64,000 bases of DNA from Clostridiaceae bacterium (lineage in GTDB: Bacteria; Bacillota; Clostridia; Oscillospirales; Acutalibacteraceae): the NCBI GenBank assembly GCA_016280595.1, contig JAEEHB010000035.1, positions 1-64,000 on the forward strand, read 5' to 3'. Shown piece by piece: positions 40,360-49,758 of the stretch. The translations under genes were made by a program, and so were the position numbers. The first letter of the stretch is position 1; every line of letters starts with the position of its first letter. A model generated the notes under the pieces. The model did not search any database and was not told the DNA's origin. It saw nothing but the letters and a program-made list of their open reading frames with translations.

Positions 40360-41379
40360 TTACTTCACCTTCACTATCACTTCGCCGCAGGTGGGCTTGA
40401 GGCCGTCAATGAATTTCTGCACTGCGGCTTCGCCGGGCATAGCCTCGGAGCAGCTGTGAGCGGACACGAGCATTGAAGCGGACGCAGTCGCGAATTCAAG
40501 AGCCGCGGGCACATCCTTGCCTTTGAGCAGGGAATAAATGAAAGCGCTCGCGTAGCCGTCGCCGCCGCCGAAACCTTTGAGAAGTTTTACGGGGAAGGTG
40601 TTTACTTTGTATGCACTGCCGTCATCAAGATAGGCGTAGGAGCCCTCTTTACCGTGCTTTATGATGACAATCTTGTTGCCGTATGAGAACCAGCGGGCGG
40701 CTGATTCTTCGTCACTTGCGCACACGCCGTCTATCTTTTCCGTAAGGTCAAATTCCTCTCTCGAGCCGATTACTATATCACTGTTCTTTGCGGCGATTGA
40801 GTAATAGATTGAGATTTCGTCAAAGTTTTTCCAGGTATAACTTCTGTAATCTATGTCAAAGATTACTTTTACGCCGTTTTTCTTTGCGAGGAAAAGAGTT
40901 TTGAGAGCGGCCTCTCTTGAGGGCGAAGCGCACAGCGCAGTACCTGAGATAACAACCGCTTTAGCGCTCTTTACATATTCCTCGTCCACGTCATCAACGC
41001 ATACCTGAAGGTCGGCAACGCCGTCGCGGTACATAAGGATACTGCTCTGTGTGGGAGAGAGAATCTCAGTGAAAGTAAGACCGAGGTTTTCGCCGCCGGT
41101 GCATCTGAAAACGTGAGAAACATCTATTCCCTCTTTTTTGAAATAGTTGATTACATAGTCGCCGAACTGATCGTCGGAAACTCTTGCTATAAAGCCGCAT
41201 TTTGCGCCGAGACGGGCAAGGCCTACGGCGATGTTGGCGGGGGAGCCGCCCACGTATTTGTTGAAGTTGCTGCTTTCGCTAAGCGGCATATTCATATCTG
41301 TGGGGTTAAAGTCTATTGCAATTCTGCCAACGGGGATAACGTCAATGCTTTTGCTTTCGTCAAACTGGATGTAACTCAT
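40360..41379 (-). CDS. iolC: 5-dehydro-2-deoxygluconokinase (PfkB family)
   Basis: A 339-residue PfkB sugar kinase most like IolC, which phosphorylates 5-dehydro-2-deoxy-D-gluconate in myo-inositol breakdown. DVIPVGRIAIDFNP opens the fold; GGSPANIAVGLARLGAKCGFI is PfkB signature 1 and GFGGGDGYASAFIYSLL carries the catalytic Asp (usual GAGD reads GGGD). The aldolase gene next to it supplies the following step. No other iol genes (iolA, B, D, E, G) are in the window, so the upstream part of the pathway is missing here. Confidence 0.87.
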   Translation of the reverse strand: MSYIQFDESKSIDVIPVGRIAIDFNPTDMNMPLSESSNFNKYVGGSPANIAVGLARLGAKCGFIARVSDDQFGDYVINYFKKEGIDVSHVFRCTGGENLGLTFTEILSPTQSSILMYRDGVADLQVCVDDVDEEYVKSAKAVVISGTALCASPSREAALKTLFLAKKNGVKVIFDIDYRSYTWKNFDEISIYYSIAAKNSDIVIGSREEFDLTEKIDGVCASDEESAARWFSYGNKIVIIKHGKEGSYAYLDDGSAYKVNTFPVKLLKGFGGGDGYASAFIYSLLKGKDVPAALEFATASASMLVSAHSCSEAMPGEAAVQKFIDGLKPTCGEVIVKVK

Positions 41380-41394
41380 ATTTACTCACCTTTC

Positions 41395-42240
41395 TTATGC
41401 TTTTCCGGCACAGCCGAATATTTCTATGTGTTTCATGGCGTTTTCGTAAGCGCCCTGTACTTCTGCCGCCTGCAGGTCATAGTAGCCGTTTATTCCGCCC
41501 TGCTCATATGTTTTTTTGACCGATGCTTCAACGCTGTCAAAGGTGGCGGTAGCTATGTTTATTTTGTGAATGCCGAGTGAAATGCACTTTCTGAAGTCGT
41601 CCGGCAGAATACCCGTGCCGCCGTGAAGCACCAGGGGTACGTCAACGAGCGAGGCGGTCTGCTCAAGGATATCAAAGCGCAGATTCGGCGCCTGCTTGTA
41701 GTTGCCGTGAGCGTTGCCTATCGCAACGGCGAGTGCGTCAACTCCGCTTGCCTTTGCAAAATCACGCGCCTGAACAGGGGATGTGCAGTTAATCGCTATG
41801 TTTTCGCTGCCGTCTTCACTGCCGCCCACACAGCCGATTTCGCCTTCGCAGTCCGCGTCATACTCCGCGGCAATCTGTTTGATTTTTGAGGTGAACGCGC
41901 AGTTTTCTTCAAACGGCAGATGAGAGCCGTCAAACATAACGCTCGTGAATCCTATATCGAGAGCCTGCCTGATTTTCTCCTCTGTTTTGCCGTGGTCGAA
42001 GTGCACCGCTACGGGCACACCCGCATTCTTTGCGGCGGCAACCATCAGCGGTCCTATCACTTCAAGAGGGGACTGCTTGAGGCGCACCTCGGCAATCTGG
42101 ATAATCGCGGGGCTCTTCGTTTCTTCAATCGCTTTGAGCACTCCGAGCACCATTTCCATATTTGCCACGCTGAATGAACCTACCGCGTAGCCCTCATTCT
42201 TCGCCTTTATGAGCAGAGGGCTCATTTTTGAGAGCGGCAT
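41395..42240 (-). CDS. Class II aldolase (IolJ/FbaA-like)
   Basis: A 281-residue zinc-dependent class II aldolase. VAVHFDHGKTEEKI and VLHGGTGI contain zinc-binding histidines; NIATATFDSV is near the phosphate-binding end. Fructose-bisphosphate aldolase and 6-phospho-5-dehydro-2-deoxygluconate aldolase (IolJ) are hard to tell apart by eye; the adjacent iolC favours IolJ, which yields dihydroxyacetone phosphate and malonate semialdehyde. Start ATG 42240 has AAGGTGA six bases before it and lies inside the end of the yibE/F gene (47-base overlap). Confidence 0.85.
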   Translation of the reverse strand: MPLSKMSPLLIKAKNEGYAVGSFSVANMEMVLGVLKAIEETKSPAIIQIAEVRLKQSPLEVIGPLMVAAAKNAGVPVAVHFDHGKTEEKIRQALDIGFTSVMFDGSHLPFEENCAFTSKIKQIAAEYDADCEGEIGCVGGSEDGSENIAINCTSPVQARDFAKASGVDALAVAIGNAHGNYKQAPNLRFDILEQTASLVDVPLVLHGGTGILPDDFRKCISLGIHKINIATATFDSVEASVKKTYEQGGINGYYDLQAAEVQGAYENAMKHIEIFGCAGKA

Positions 42241-43384
42241 CTGTCTTCACCTTTTCTTTCCCGTAGTAAGCCATCGCGCAGATGAAACTTGTCAGCGGCA
42301 GGGCAAGAAGCATACCCAGGCTGCCGGCAAGCGCCTGCAGGATTTCAAACACGATTATTTCTCTGTTAACCACCTGATGTATATTTGCGTTATACGAAAT
42401 GAGAAGCAGCACGCAGGTGAGGTTGCTGCCTATATATGCAAGCACAAGGGTGTTAGCCATTGTGCCCATCATATCTCCGCCGATTCTGAAACCCGATTTC
42501 ATCAGTTCACCGCGCGTGATTGAGGGTGATTTCTGCCTGAGTTCCCAGAGTGATGACGAAATGCTCATCGCCACATCCATCACCGCGCCCAGAGCGCCGA
42601 CGATAATCATCGCGAAAAGAATCGCTTTCATATCAATCGGGTTGTCGGGATAGAGGCGGTAAAGATAAATCGATTCTTCTTCAAGAAGACCCGTCATATT
42701 GAGAAACAGATTTGTTATCAGCGTGATAACTCCGGCGCACGCGACTCCGCTCAGACATCCGAGCAGGGCACAGGCGCTTTTTTTATTGAAACCGCTCACG
42801 AGCGAGAGCGTGACTGCGGTTATAAACACGCAGATGATTATGCTCCAAAGATAAATATTCTTATCGCTGAGCACAGCGGGTATCAGCACGCAGAATACCG
42901 CAAGGCAGGTGACGCCGAGCGAGACTATCGTTTTGAAGCCCTGTGACTTTGAGAAGAGCATCACGAGAGCGCAGAAGATAACGCCGAGCACAATAAGGGG
43001 AGCCACTCTGTAATAGTCGCCGAAATAGTAGCGGACCGTTCCGCTCTCATCGGAGGCGGATTCTATCAGGATTTTATCATTCTGCTCTACTTTCCTCGGG
43101 CTGAAAGCGTAAGTGCCGTCAATCTCCTGTATCACCTCAACGGTCTTGCCGCGCATAGAGCCCGTAAGGACCTGCGCGTTGAAAGTGACCTGAGTAAACT
43201 GCGCGTCTCCGGTGATATTATTCGTTTTTTCGTCCGTTATCCTTATTACCCGCGCCTTTATCGTATCGCCCTGCGCGGTGCCCTTGAATACGGTGCCCCC
43301 GCCGAGCACATAATGATAGCCGGCAAAAACGAGTATAAGCGAAACGGCAAGTGTGATTATCTGCTTTACGGTGTCTTTTTTCAT
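42194..43384 (-). CDS. YibE/F-family membrane protein
   Basis: A 396-residue membrane protein of the YibE/F family, function unknown. An N-terminal membrane anchor (about 8-27) precedes a beta-rich external domain (about 30-115, with VTFNAQVLTGSMRGKTVEV). Seven or so membrane helices follow, including LIVLGVIFCALVML and the conserved ILFAMIIVGALGAVMDVAMSISSSLWEL. It lies 7 bases after oadB and overlaps the aldolase gene by 47 bases, which is long for a coupled pair. Its place behind a Na+ pump may be chance. Confidence 0.88.
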   Translation of the reverse strand: MKKDTVKQIITLAVSLILVFAGYHYVLGGGTVFKGTAQGDTIKARVIRITDEKTNNITGDAQFTQVTFNAQVLTGSMRGKTVEVIQEIDGTYAFSPRKVEQNDKILIESASDESGTVRYYFGDYYRVAPLIVLGVIFCALVMLFSKSQGFKTIVSLGVTCLAVFCVLIPAVLSDKNIYLWSIIICVFITAVTLSLVSGFNKKSACALLGCLSGVACAGVITLITNLFLNMTGLLEEESIYLYRLYPDNPIDMKAILFAMIIVGALGAVMDVAMSISSSLWELRQKSPSITRGELMKSGFRIGGDMMGTMANTLVLAYIGSNLTCVLLLISYNANIHQVVNREIIVFEILQALAGSLGMLLALPLTSFICAMAYYGKEKVKTDAALKNEPSAHKGEE

Positions 43385-43391
43385 TTTGGTA

Positions 43392-44564
43392 TTACCGGCC
43401 GAACATCAGCAGCAGGAAGCCCGCCGCAACGGCAGAGCCGATAACGCCCGCCACGTTGGGTCCCATCGCGTGCATAAGAAGGAAGTTTGTGGGGTTATAT
43501 TTTCTGCCGACAGTCTGTGAAACTCTCGCGGCCATAGGCACGGCGGAAACGCCGGCGGAGCCGATGAGAGGATTGATTTTACCGCGTGTGATTATATAGA
43601 GCAGTTTGCCCAGAAGCAGACCGCCCACGGTGGAAAACGCGAAGGCAAGCAGACCGAGCAGGACTATTTTTATGGTCCTCCACTGGATGAAATCCTGACC
43701 GTTTGCCGTAGCGCCTACGGTTACACCGAGCATAATGGTAACTATGTTGATAAGCGCATTCTGTGAGGTGTCGCTGAGCCTTTCCGTCACGCCGCATTCC
43801 TTGAAAAGATTGCCGAGCATCAGGAAACCGATGAGCGGAGCGGCTGAAGGAAGAAGCAGGGAAACTACCACGAAAACGGAAATCGGGAAGATGATTTTTT
43901 CGGTTTTGCTCACCTTCCTGAGCTGTTTCATTTCAACCTTGCGCTCTTTTTCGGTAGTGAGCAGTTTCATAATCGGCGGCTGAATAAGAGGAATCAGCGC
44001 CATATATGAATACGCCGCAAGAGCTATGGGAGCGAGTAACTCACTCGCGAGTTTTGAGGCAACGAGTATTGCCGTAGGTCCGTCTGCGCCGCCTATGATT
44101 GCGATTGACGCCGCCTGCGCGGGAGTGAAACCGAGCAGGATTGCTATAACAAACGCAACATAAATACCGAGCTGCGCCGCCGCGCCGAGTATAAGGCTTA
44201 TGGGATTTGCAAGCAGAGGACCGAAGTCGGTCATCGCGCCTATGCCCATAAATATAAGGCACGGGAAGATAGAACTTTTGACGCCCGCGTAGATGAGTCT
44301 GAGCACGCCGTCGTTATACCAGTGCGCGCCCTCAACAGCCTGTGAGGAGTCCATAAGCCCCGCAGGGTCAGCCATAAGCCCGGTTTCGGGCATATTCGCG
44401 AGCAGTATTCCGAAAGCAATCGGAACAAGAAGAAGGGGCTCGAATTTCTTGACTATCGCAAGATAGAGGAATACAAGTGAGACGAGGATCATAAGCAGAT
44501 TCTGCCAGGTAAGAGCGGCAAATCCGGACCCTGCCCATATTCCTTTCACTATTTCAAATATCAT
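43392..44564 (-). CDS. oadB: Na+-translocating decarboxylase beta subunit
   Basis: A 390-residue integral membrane subunit that couples carboxybiotin decarboxylation to Na+ export. About ten hydrophobic segments are visible. [22 protein letters not shown] carries the conserved Asp for Na+ binding; [19 protein letters not shown] and [19 protein letters not shown] are typical C-terminal blocks. With OadA, OadG and a biotin carrier upstream, it completes an oxaloacetate decarboxylase-type pump. Glutaconyl- or methylmalonyl-CoA pumps share this subunit, but use different transferases. Confidence 0.95.
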   Translation of the reverse strand: MIFEIVKGIWAGSGFAALTWQNLLMILVSLVFLYLAIVKKFEPLLLVPIAFGILLANMPETGLMADPAGLMDSSQAVEGAHWYNDGVLRLIYAGVKSSIFPCLIFMGIGAMTDFGPLLANPISLILGAAAQLGIYVAFVIAILLGFTPAQAASIAIIGGADGPTAILVASKLASELLAPIALAAYSYMALIPLIQPPIMKLLTTEKERKVEMKQLRKVSKTEKIIFPISVFVVVSLLLPSAAPLIGFLMLGNLFKECGVTERLSDTSQNALINIVTIMLGVTVGATANGQDFIQWRTIKIVLLGLLAFAFSTVGGLLLGKLLYIITRGKINPLIGSAGVSAVPMAARVSQTVGRKYNPTNFLLMHAMGPNVAGVIGSAVAAGFLLLMFGR

Positions 44565-44580
44565 AATCGTTCACCCGTTT

Positions 44581-44949
44581 TCAGCCGACAACGGCAAGTA
44601 TCGCTCCGGAGTCAACCGTGGAGCCTTTCTGAGCCGAAACCTGTTTTACCGTGCCGTCACAGGGAGAAACGATTTCGTTTTCCATTTTCATTGCTTCAAG
44701 GATAAACATAACCTGACCGGAGGTAACCCTGTCGCCCTCTTTTACATTTACGGCAAGAATGTTGCCGGGCATCGGGGCTATCACATGAGCGCCCTGAGCC
44801 TGTGCGGGGGCTGATACGGGGGCTGCCGGTGCGGCAGGCGCGGCGGGAGCCTGAGCGGGAGCGGCGTTTGATACATTTACAACGCTCGCCTCTATTTCGT
44901 CAACTTCCACCTCATACTGTTTTCCGTTGAGAGTTACGATATATTTCAT
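44581..44949 (-). CDS. Biotin carrier subunit of the decarboxylase
   Basis: A 122-residue biotin carrier protein. An N-terminal strand-rich 25 residues lead into an Ala/Pro linker (about 30-52) and a lipoyl/biotinyl domain. The biotin-accepting Lys88 lies in ILEAMKMENE, and the domain ends KGSTVDSGAILAVVG. In many species this domain is fused to the end of OadA; here it is separate. It overlaps the oadG stop by 4 bases (ATGA). Confidence 0.95.
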   Translation of the reverse strand: MKYIVTLNGKQYEVEVDEIEASVVNVSNAAPAQAPAAPAAPAAPVSAPAQAQGAHVIAPMPGNILAVNVKEGDRVTSGQVMFILEAMKMENEIVSPCDGTVKQVSAQKGSTVDSGAILAVVG

Positions 44950-45293
44950 TTTTCTCCCTCCTGCATAAGTTTTATGCTTCTGAATCCGAGCCTTTCGAGC
45001 GGGATTCCGCTTCTGTCGCTTACTATCGCCATTATTACCGCCGCCGTAGGCTCGTCAACTCCGGTAAGCACCGGGTCGCGCGGCACCTGAGGTGCGGGCG
45101 GGGGAGCGATAACGGTTTCGGGCGCGTCCGCTTTTTTGCGGCTGAACGCTCTTACAACTCTCGAAATAACCTGAATAATGATTGTAAGAAGTGCAAGTTC
45201 AAGCAAAACAACGCACAGCCCCGTGAGTGAAACGAGCAGCGCCTGTTTGAGCGCCATAGGTGCATCGGGATTGATTATGTAAAGAAAATTCAT
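44946..45293 (-). CDS. oadG: Oxaloacetate decarboxylase gamma-chain-like subunit
   Basis: A 115-residue small membrane subunit. One N-terminal transmembrane helix (about 15-38, LLVSLTGLCVVLLELALLTIII) is followed by a charged Ala/Pro segment and a cytoplasmic end (TAAVIMAIVSDRSGIPLERLGFRSIKLM). The family's gamma chain joins the alpha and beta subunits and often binds zinc. It sits 10 bases after oadA. Assignment relies on size, topology and position. Confidence 0.85.
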   Translation of the reverse strand: MNFLYIINPDAPMALKQALLVSLTGLCVVLLELALLTIIIQVISRVVRAFSRKKADAPETVIAPPPAPQVPRDPVLTGVDEPTAAVIMAIVSDRSGIPLERLGFRSIKLMQEGEK

Positions 45294-45303
45294 AAGTTTT
45301 ACC

Positions 45304-46683
45304 TCAATCGACTTTCTCTATTTCGTATTTAAATGTATATTTCTCTTTCTCATCGCGTTTGTCAAAGAACGCCTCTGCCTGTGCCGGGAAAGCGATATAT
45401 GAAAGCACGTCTTCGTCGCTCTTTGCTTTCTCGCCGATTTCTTTCTTCGCCGCCTCAAAGCCGGGCGCGAGAGTGTCCGCAAATCTGCCGGTATAAGGCT
45501 GCTCGTCGCCGAGTATCTTTTTCATTACATCGGGGTTTATTTCTCCGGGCGCTTTTCCGTATTCACCCCTGACGTAGTTTTTGATTTCCGTTGAAACATT
45601 TTTATATCTCTCGCCCGCGAGCACGTTTGCGGCGGCCTGTACTCCGACCATCTGGCTAAGCGGAGTTACAAGGGGAGGATAGCCTAAATCTTTGCGTACA
45701 TTCGGGGTTTCTTCAAGCACCTCTTCAAGCCTGTCAAGTTCGTTCTGCGCCTTTAACTGCGCCACGAGGTTTGAGAGCATGCCTCCGGGTATCTGATAAT
45801 GAAGCACGTCCGCCTGAGTGGCAAGCACGAGAGGATTGAGTTCGCCTTTTTCAATTTCCGCGTTTCTGTACTGCTTGAAAAAGTCGTTTATCTTCTGGCA
45901 CTTTCTTGTGTTTACATCAATCTCATAGCCGTACTGCCTGAGCACATATATCATTGTTTCGGTAGCCGGCTGTGAAGTGCCGCCTGAAAAAGAGGAAATG
46001 GCGGTGTCTATTATATCCGCGCCTGCTTCAACGCATTTGAGCAGAGTCATAAAGCCGAGCCCTGCTGTGGCGTGCGTGTGCACTGCGATGGGCACGCTCA
46101 CATTTTCCTTGAGCGCTTTCACAAGGTCGTAACCCTCTTTGGGGCTGAGTATGCCCGCCATATCCTTTACGGTGATTGACTGCACTCCGAGCGATTCAAT
46201 CTGCTTCGCGAGTGTAACAAAGGAATCGAGCGAGTGAATCGGGCTTTTCGTGTAGCATATTGTGCCCGACGCGATTGCTCCGCATTTGAGCGTTTCGTCA
46301 ACGGCGGTTTCGATGTTTCTCAGGTCGTTGAGCGCATCGAATATCCTTATGATGTCAATGCCGTTTTCAACGCTTTTTCTTACAAACATACGCACCACAT
46401 CGTCGGGGTAATGTTTGTAGCCGAGCAGATTCTGGCCTCTGAGCAGCATCTGGAGTTTCGTTTTGGGGCAGGCCGCATCGATTTTGCGCAGTCTCTCCCA
46501 CGGGTCCTCATTAAGGTATCTCAGGCACGCGTCAAAGGTCGCGCCGCCCCAGCACTCGAGCGAATAATAACCCGCAGAGTCAAGAGTGCTCAGTATCGGC
46601 TCAAAGACCTCAAACGGCATTCTTGTGGCTATCAGGGACTGGTTTGCGTCACGCAGAACAGTTTCCGTAATGTTGATTTTCAT
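45304..46683 (-). CDS. oadA: Oxaloacetate decarboxylase alpha subunit / pyruvate carboxylase B (carboxyltransferase)
   Basis: A 459-residue carboxyltransferase that moves CO2 from oxaloacetate to biotin. The metal-binding Asp12 is in ETVLRDANQS; the carbamylated Lys is in TVKDMAGILSP, and the His pair in IAVHTHATAGLG. QNLLGYKHYPDDVV and the PYC/OADA domain (about 300-455) follow. No biotin domain is attached; it is encoded two genes downstream. It starts 19 bases after glyS. With oadB and oadG the likely role is Na+ pumping from oxaloacetate. Confidence 0.95.
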   Translation of the reverse strand: MKINITETVLRDANQSLIATRMPFEVFEPILSTLDSAGYYSLECWGGATFDACLRYLNEDPWERLRKIDAACPKTKLQMLLRGQNLLGYKHYPDDVVRMFVRKSVENGIDIIRIFDALNDLRNIETAVDETLKCGAIASGTICYTKSPIHSLDSFVTLAKQIESLGVQSITVKDMAGILSPKEGYDLVKALKENVSVPIAVHTHATAGLGFMTLLKCVEAGADIIDTAISSFSGGTSQPATETMIYVLRQYGYEIDVNTRKCQKINDFFKQYRNAEIEKGELNPLVLATQADVLHYQIPGGMLSNLVAQLKAQNELDRLEEVLEETPNVRKDLGYPPLVTPLSQMVGVQAAANVLAGERYKNVSTEIKNYVRGEYGKAPGEINPDVMKKILGDEQPYTGRFADTLAPGFEAAKKEIGEKAKSDEDVLSYIAFPAQAEAFFDKRDEKEKYTFKYEIEKVD

Positions 46684-46702
46684 CGGTTTTTACCTTCCGA
46701 TT

Positions 46703-48082
46703 TTAAAAATTGATTCTTGCCGCAATATACTCCTCAAGTTTTTCTATGGGCATTCTTTCCTGCTCCATTGTGTCTCTGTCTCTCACGGTCACACAGCCGT
46801 CTTCGAGCGAATCGAAGTCGAATGTGATGCACAGCGGTGTGCCGATTTCGTCTTCACGGCGGTAACGCTTGCCTATGGAGCCGGTTTCGTCAAAGTCCAC
46901 CATAAACTTCTTCTGAAGTGTTTCATACACTTTGAGGGCATCGTCGCTGAGTTTCTTTGAAAGAGGAAGCACTGCCGCTTTGAAAGGAGCGACGGCGGGG
47001 CTCAGGTGAAGCACCACTCTCACGTCGTTTTTCTCTGCGTCGATTACTTCTTCGTCATACGCTTCGCAGAGCAGAGCGAGCACGGTCCTGTCAAGTCCGT
47101 AGGTGGATTCTATGATATAGGGTATGAATTTCTCGTTTGTTTCGGGGTCAAGGTATTCAAGGTTTTTGCCGCTGTATTCCTGATGCCTGGTAAGGTCGAA
47201 ATCGGTCCTGTTGTGGGTGCCGTTGATTTCGCCCCAGCCGAAGGGAAAGAGGAATTCTATATCGCAGGCGGCTTTTGCATAGTGGGCAAGTTTCTCGTGA
47301 TCGTGGAAGCGGAGATGCTCTCCGTCAAGCCCGAGATCCTTGTAATACTGAAGGCCGTACTGCTTGAAATAATCATAGAGTTCGGTGTCGGTGCCTTCCT
47401 TGCAGAAAGTCTGGAATTCCATCTGCTCAAATTCTATGGTCCTGAAGGTGAAGTTGCCGGGCGTGATTTCATTTCTGAACGCCTTGCCTATCTGACCTAT
47501 GCTGAACGGGAGTTTGGCTCTCATTGAGCGCTGAACATTCTGATAGTTTACATATTCGCCCTGAGCGTTTTCGGGTCTGAGATAAATGATGCTCTTGGAG
47601 TCGTTGGTAACGCCCCTGAAAGTCTGAAACATCAGGTTGAATTCCCTGATTTCGGTGAAATTGTGTTTGCCGCAGTGAGGGCAGGGGATGGAATGGGCTT
47701 TGATGTACTCAAACATTTCCTGCTTGGTCATACCGTCGGCGTGAGCGTCGGGGTCGAAATCGTCTATAAGATTATCCGCCCTGTGGCGCATTTTGCATTC
47801 TTTGCAGTCAAGCAGAGGGTCCGAGAAACTTGCCACGTGGCCGCTTGCCTCCCATACTCTGGGGTGCATCAGAATATCAGCGTCAACCTCGTAACTGTTT
47901 TTTCTTTCCTGGATGAATCTTTTTCTCCAGGTGTCTTTCACGTTGTTTTTCATTCTTGTGCCGAGCGGACCGTAATCCCAGGTGTTAGCAAGGCCGCCGT
48001 AGATGTCGCTGCCCGCAAAAATGAAGCCTCTGTTTTTGCACAGAGCAACGATTTTTTCCATTGATTTTTCTGTGTTGTTCAT
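46703..48082 (-). CDS. glyS: Glycyl-tRNA synthetase (dimeric type)
   Basis: A 459-residue class II synthetase of the alpha2 type used by many Gram-positives. Class II motif 1/2 regions are visible (DYGPLGTRMKNNVKDTW, RPENAQGEYVNYQNV, FRNEITPGNFTFRTIEFEQME), with a Cys-x2-Cys zinc-like insert (CKECKMRHRADNL and CPHCGKHNF) and the C-terminal anticodon domain. The leader from the predicted start site is about 35 bases, too short for a T-box. Named glyS here; some databases call the dimeric form glyQS. Confidence 0.95.
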   Translation of the reverse strand: MNNTEKSMEKIVALCKNRGFIFAGSDIYGGLANTWDYGPLGTRMKNNVKDTWRKRFIQERKNSYEVDADILMHPRVWEASGHVASFSDPLLDCKECKMRHRADNLIDDFDPDAHADGMTKQEMFEYIKAHSIPCPHCGKHNFTEIREFNLMFQTFRGVTNDSKSIIYLRPENAQGEYVNYQNVQRSMRAKLPFSIGQIGKAFRNEITPGNFTFRTIEFEQMEFQTFCKEGTDTELYDYFKQYGLQYYKDLGLDGEHLRFHDHEKLAHYAKAACDIEFLFPFGWGEINGTHNRTDFDLTRHQEYSGKNLEYLDPETNEKFIPYIIESTYGLDRTVLALLCEAYDEEVIDAEKNDVRVVLHLSPAVAPFKAAVLPLSKKLSDDALKVYETLQKKFMVDFDETGSIGKRYRREDEIGTPLCITFDFDSLEDGCVTVRDRDTMEQERMPIEKLEEYIAARINF

Positions 48083-48122
48083 TTTGACCGAATCTCCCGT
48101 ATTATAATTTATTTTACAGAAA

Positions 48123-48151
48123 ATTTTACATTAAGTACCGCTGATTGTCAA
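48123..48151 (-). promoter_or_regulatory. Promoter of glyS and the oad-iolC-nadE convoy
   Basis: - strand TTGACA (48151-48146), 17-bp spacer, TAAAAT (48128-48123). It is the only clear promoter I see for the nine closely packed genes down to 39633. Confidence 0.85.
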
Positions 48152-48198
48152 CATAGAAGTTGCACAAAAATATTTTAATAATAAGGCGTAAAAATATG

Positions 48199-48227
48199 TT
48201 TTATTCACCTCATTATTGTGATATGAT
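48199..48227 (+). promoter_or_regulatory. Weak promoter candidate of the NlpC/P60 lipoprotein gene
   Basis: Extended -10 TGATATGAT (TATGAT at 48222-48227) with a poor -35 (TTTTAT at 48199-48204). Confidence 0.35.
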
Positions 48228-48306
48228 ATAGGGGGTAATTGTGAGAAATGGTTCTCTTTGTGAAAAGGACCGTAAAAACCCGAAAAAAGATACTCCGGAG
48301 AAGAAA

Positions 48307-49740
48307 ATGAAAAAAATTACAGCTCTTATTCTGTCTGTGCTGACAGTTCTTATAACATTCTCATCCTGCCGCAGGGTTGCACCCGGCGTGGTGGTCAATG
48401 AAAAAAATGTGGAAAGCGATGAGTTTGTGCCTCTCGCACCCGGCGTGAGCAAAGAAATGATGGACGCCGCCTACTGGATAAAGGACGGTTACACCGACGT
48501 TGTCCTTAACGAAGCGCAGATAAGAAAATTCAACACCGAAAATAATAAACTCATCGGCTCGGCATCATCGGGCAGTTTCTCCCTGCAGAGCATAAAGGAA
48601 ACGATTTCCGGCATCACGGTAAGGGAGATTATCGAATCAATCAAAATGCCCGACCCGAAAGAGCCTCTTTTCATAAACGGCGCGAAGGTAGGCAACGAAT
48701 ACGCCTACGCTCTCACCGCAAATATCGCGAAGGATGCCGTGCCCGAAAAGGTCGAAGTGAAATTCGGCTTTTCCGTGTGCCGCGACACTATGAGGAAATA
48801 TCCCACCGCCGATTACGCCAACAACGAAGCGGACGATTATTTCTATGATTCTTTCACTATGAGCGACCTGCTCCCGTTTTCTCCGCTTGCCGTGCTTCAC
48901 GAGAGCGCCGACGGCGAATGGTTCTTTGTCGCTTCATATGTATGCTGCGGCTGGGTCGCGAGAAACGATGTAGCCATCTGCTCCTCAAGGAGCGACTGGC
49001 TCAAACGGCAGTCGCCAGAAGATTTCCTGGTGGTCACGGGCAGGGAAATCCGCCTTAGCGAAGACCCCTACTGCAAAGAGCTCTCAAACCTGCTTGTGCC
49101 TATGGGAGTTATCATGCCGCTCGTGAAACTTGCCGATATTCCAAGCAGTATCAACCGCCGCAGCGCCTACGGCTGCTATGTTGTCAAACTTCCCGTGAGA
49201 CTTGCCGACGGCAGTCTTTCGGATGCCTACAGCCTTATACCGCATAATTCCGATGTCTCGGTAGGTTTCCTGCCGCTGACAAGGGCAAATGTGATTAACC
49301 TTGCGTTCAAACTGCAGGGTGACATCTACGGCTGGGCGGGCGCTTTCAATTCAAGCGACTGCTCGGGAATAATCAGGCAGATATTCATGTGTTTCGGTAT
49401 GCAGTTTCCGCGCGTCGGAAGTCAGCAGGTGAACGCTCTCACCCTTACCTCCCGCGATGTTTCGCAGCTTAACGAAAAAGAAAAACTTGAGGTTATCACC
49501 TCACTTCCTGCAGGCTCGCTTCTCTATTTCAGCGGCCACATAATGATCTATCTCGGCACCGATTCCGAAAACGAACCTTACGCGCTGAGCAGCGTGGGCA
49601 GCATATCAACCACCGAACTTTCCGGCGAAGTGATGCAGGTCAATACCGTGCTCGTTTCCAGCGTGATAAGAACAGTCAGAAAAACAGGTGTTTCCTGGCT
49701 CGGAAGCATTTCAAAAATACTCGCTTTGCAGGCAGAATAA
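48307..49740 (+). CDS. NlpC/P60-family lipoprotein with SH3-like domains
   Basis: A 477-residue exported lipoprotein, probably a cell-wall peptidase cleaving gamma-D-Glu-diaminoacid bonds. ATG 48307 gives a lipoprotein signal ending FSSC (Cys21), with GGAG shortly before; the frame is open further upstream, but a start there would bury the signal. The middle (about 150-330) has SH3-like segments. The NlpC/P60 catalytic Cys is in FNSSDCSGIIRQIFMCFG and the His in YFSGHIMIYLG. The layout resembles the N_NLPC_P60-SH3-NlpC proteins (dipeptidyl peptidase VI type). Confidence 0.87.
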   Translation: MKKITALILSVLTVLITFSSCRRVAPGVVVNEKNVESDEFVPLAPGVSKEMMDAAYWIKDGYTDVVLNEAQIRKFNTENNKLIGSASSGSFSLQSIKETISGITVREIIESIKMPDPKEPLFINGAKVGNEYAYALTANIAKDAVPEKVEVKFGFSVCRDTMRKYPTADYANNEADDYFYDSFTMSDLLPFSPLAVLHESADGEWFFVASYVCCGWVARNDVAICSSRSDWLKRQSPEDFLVVTGREIRLSEDPYCKELSNLLVPMGVIMPLVKLADIPSSINRRSAYGCYVVKLPVRLADGSLSDAYSLIPHNSDVSVGFLPLTRANVINLAFKLQGDIYGWAGAFNSSDCSGIIRQIFMCFGMQFPRVGSQQVNALTLTSRDVSQLNEKEKLEVITSLPAGSLLYFSGHIMIYLGTDSENEPYALSSVGSISTTELSGEVMQVNTVLVSSVIRTVRKTGVSWLGSISKILALQAE

Positions 49741-49758
49741 TCCGGAAGGAGAACTAAG

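Noticed and set aside
40360-42240. Complete myo-inositol degradation cluster
   Set aside because: Only the kinase and aldolase steps are present in the window.
48083-48122. T-box riboswitch before glyS
   Set aside because: The leader from the predicted start site is about 35 bases with no T-box sequence or specifier stem.
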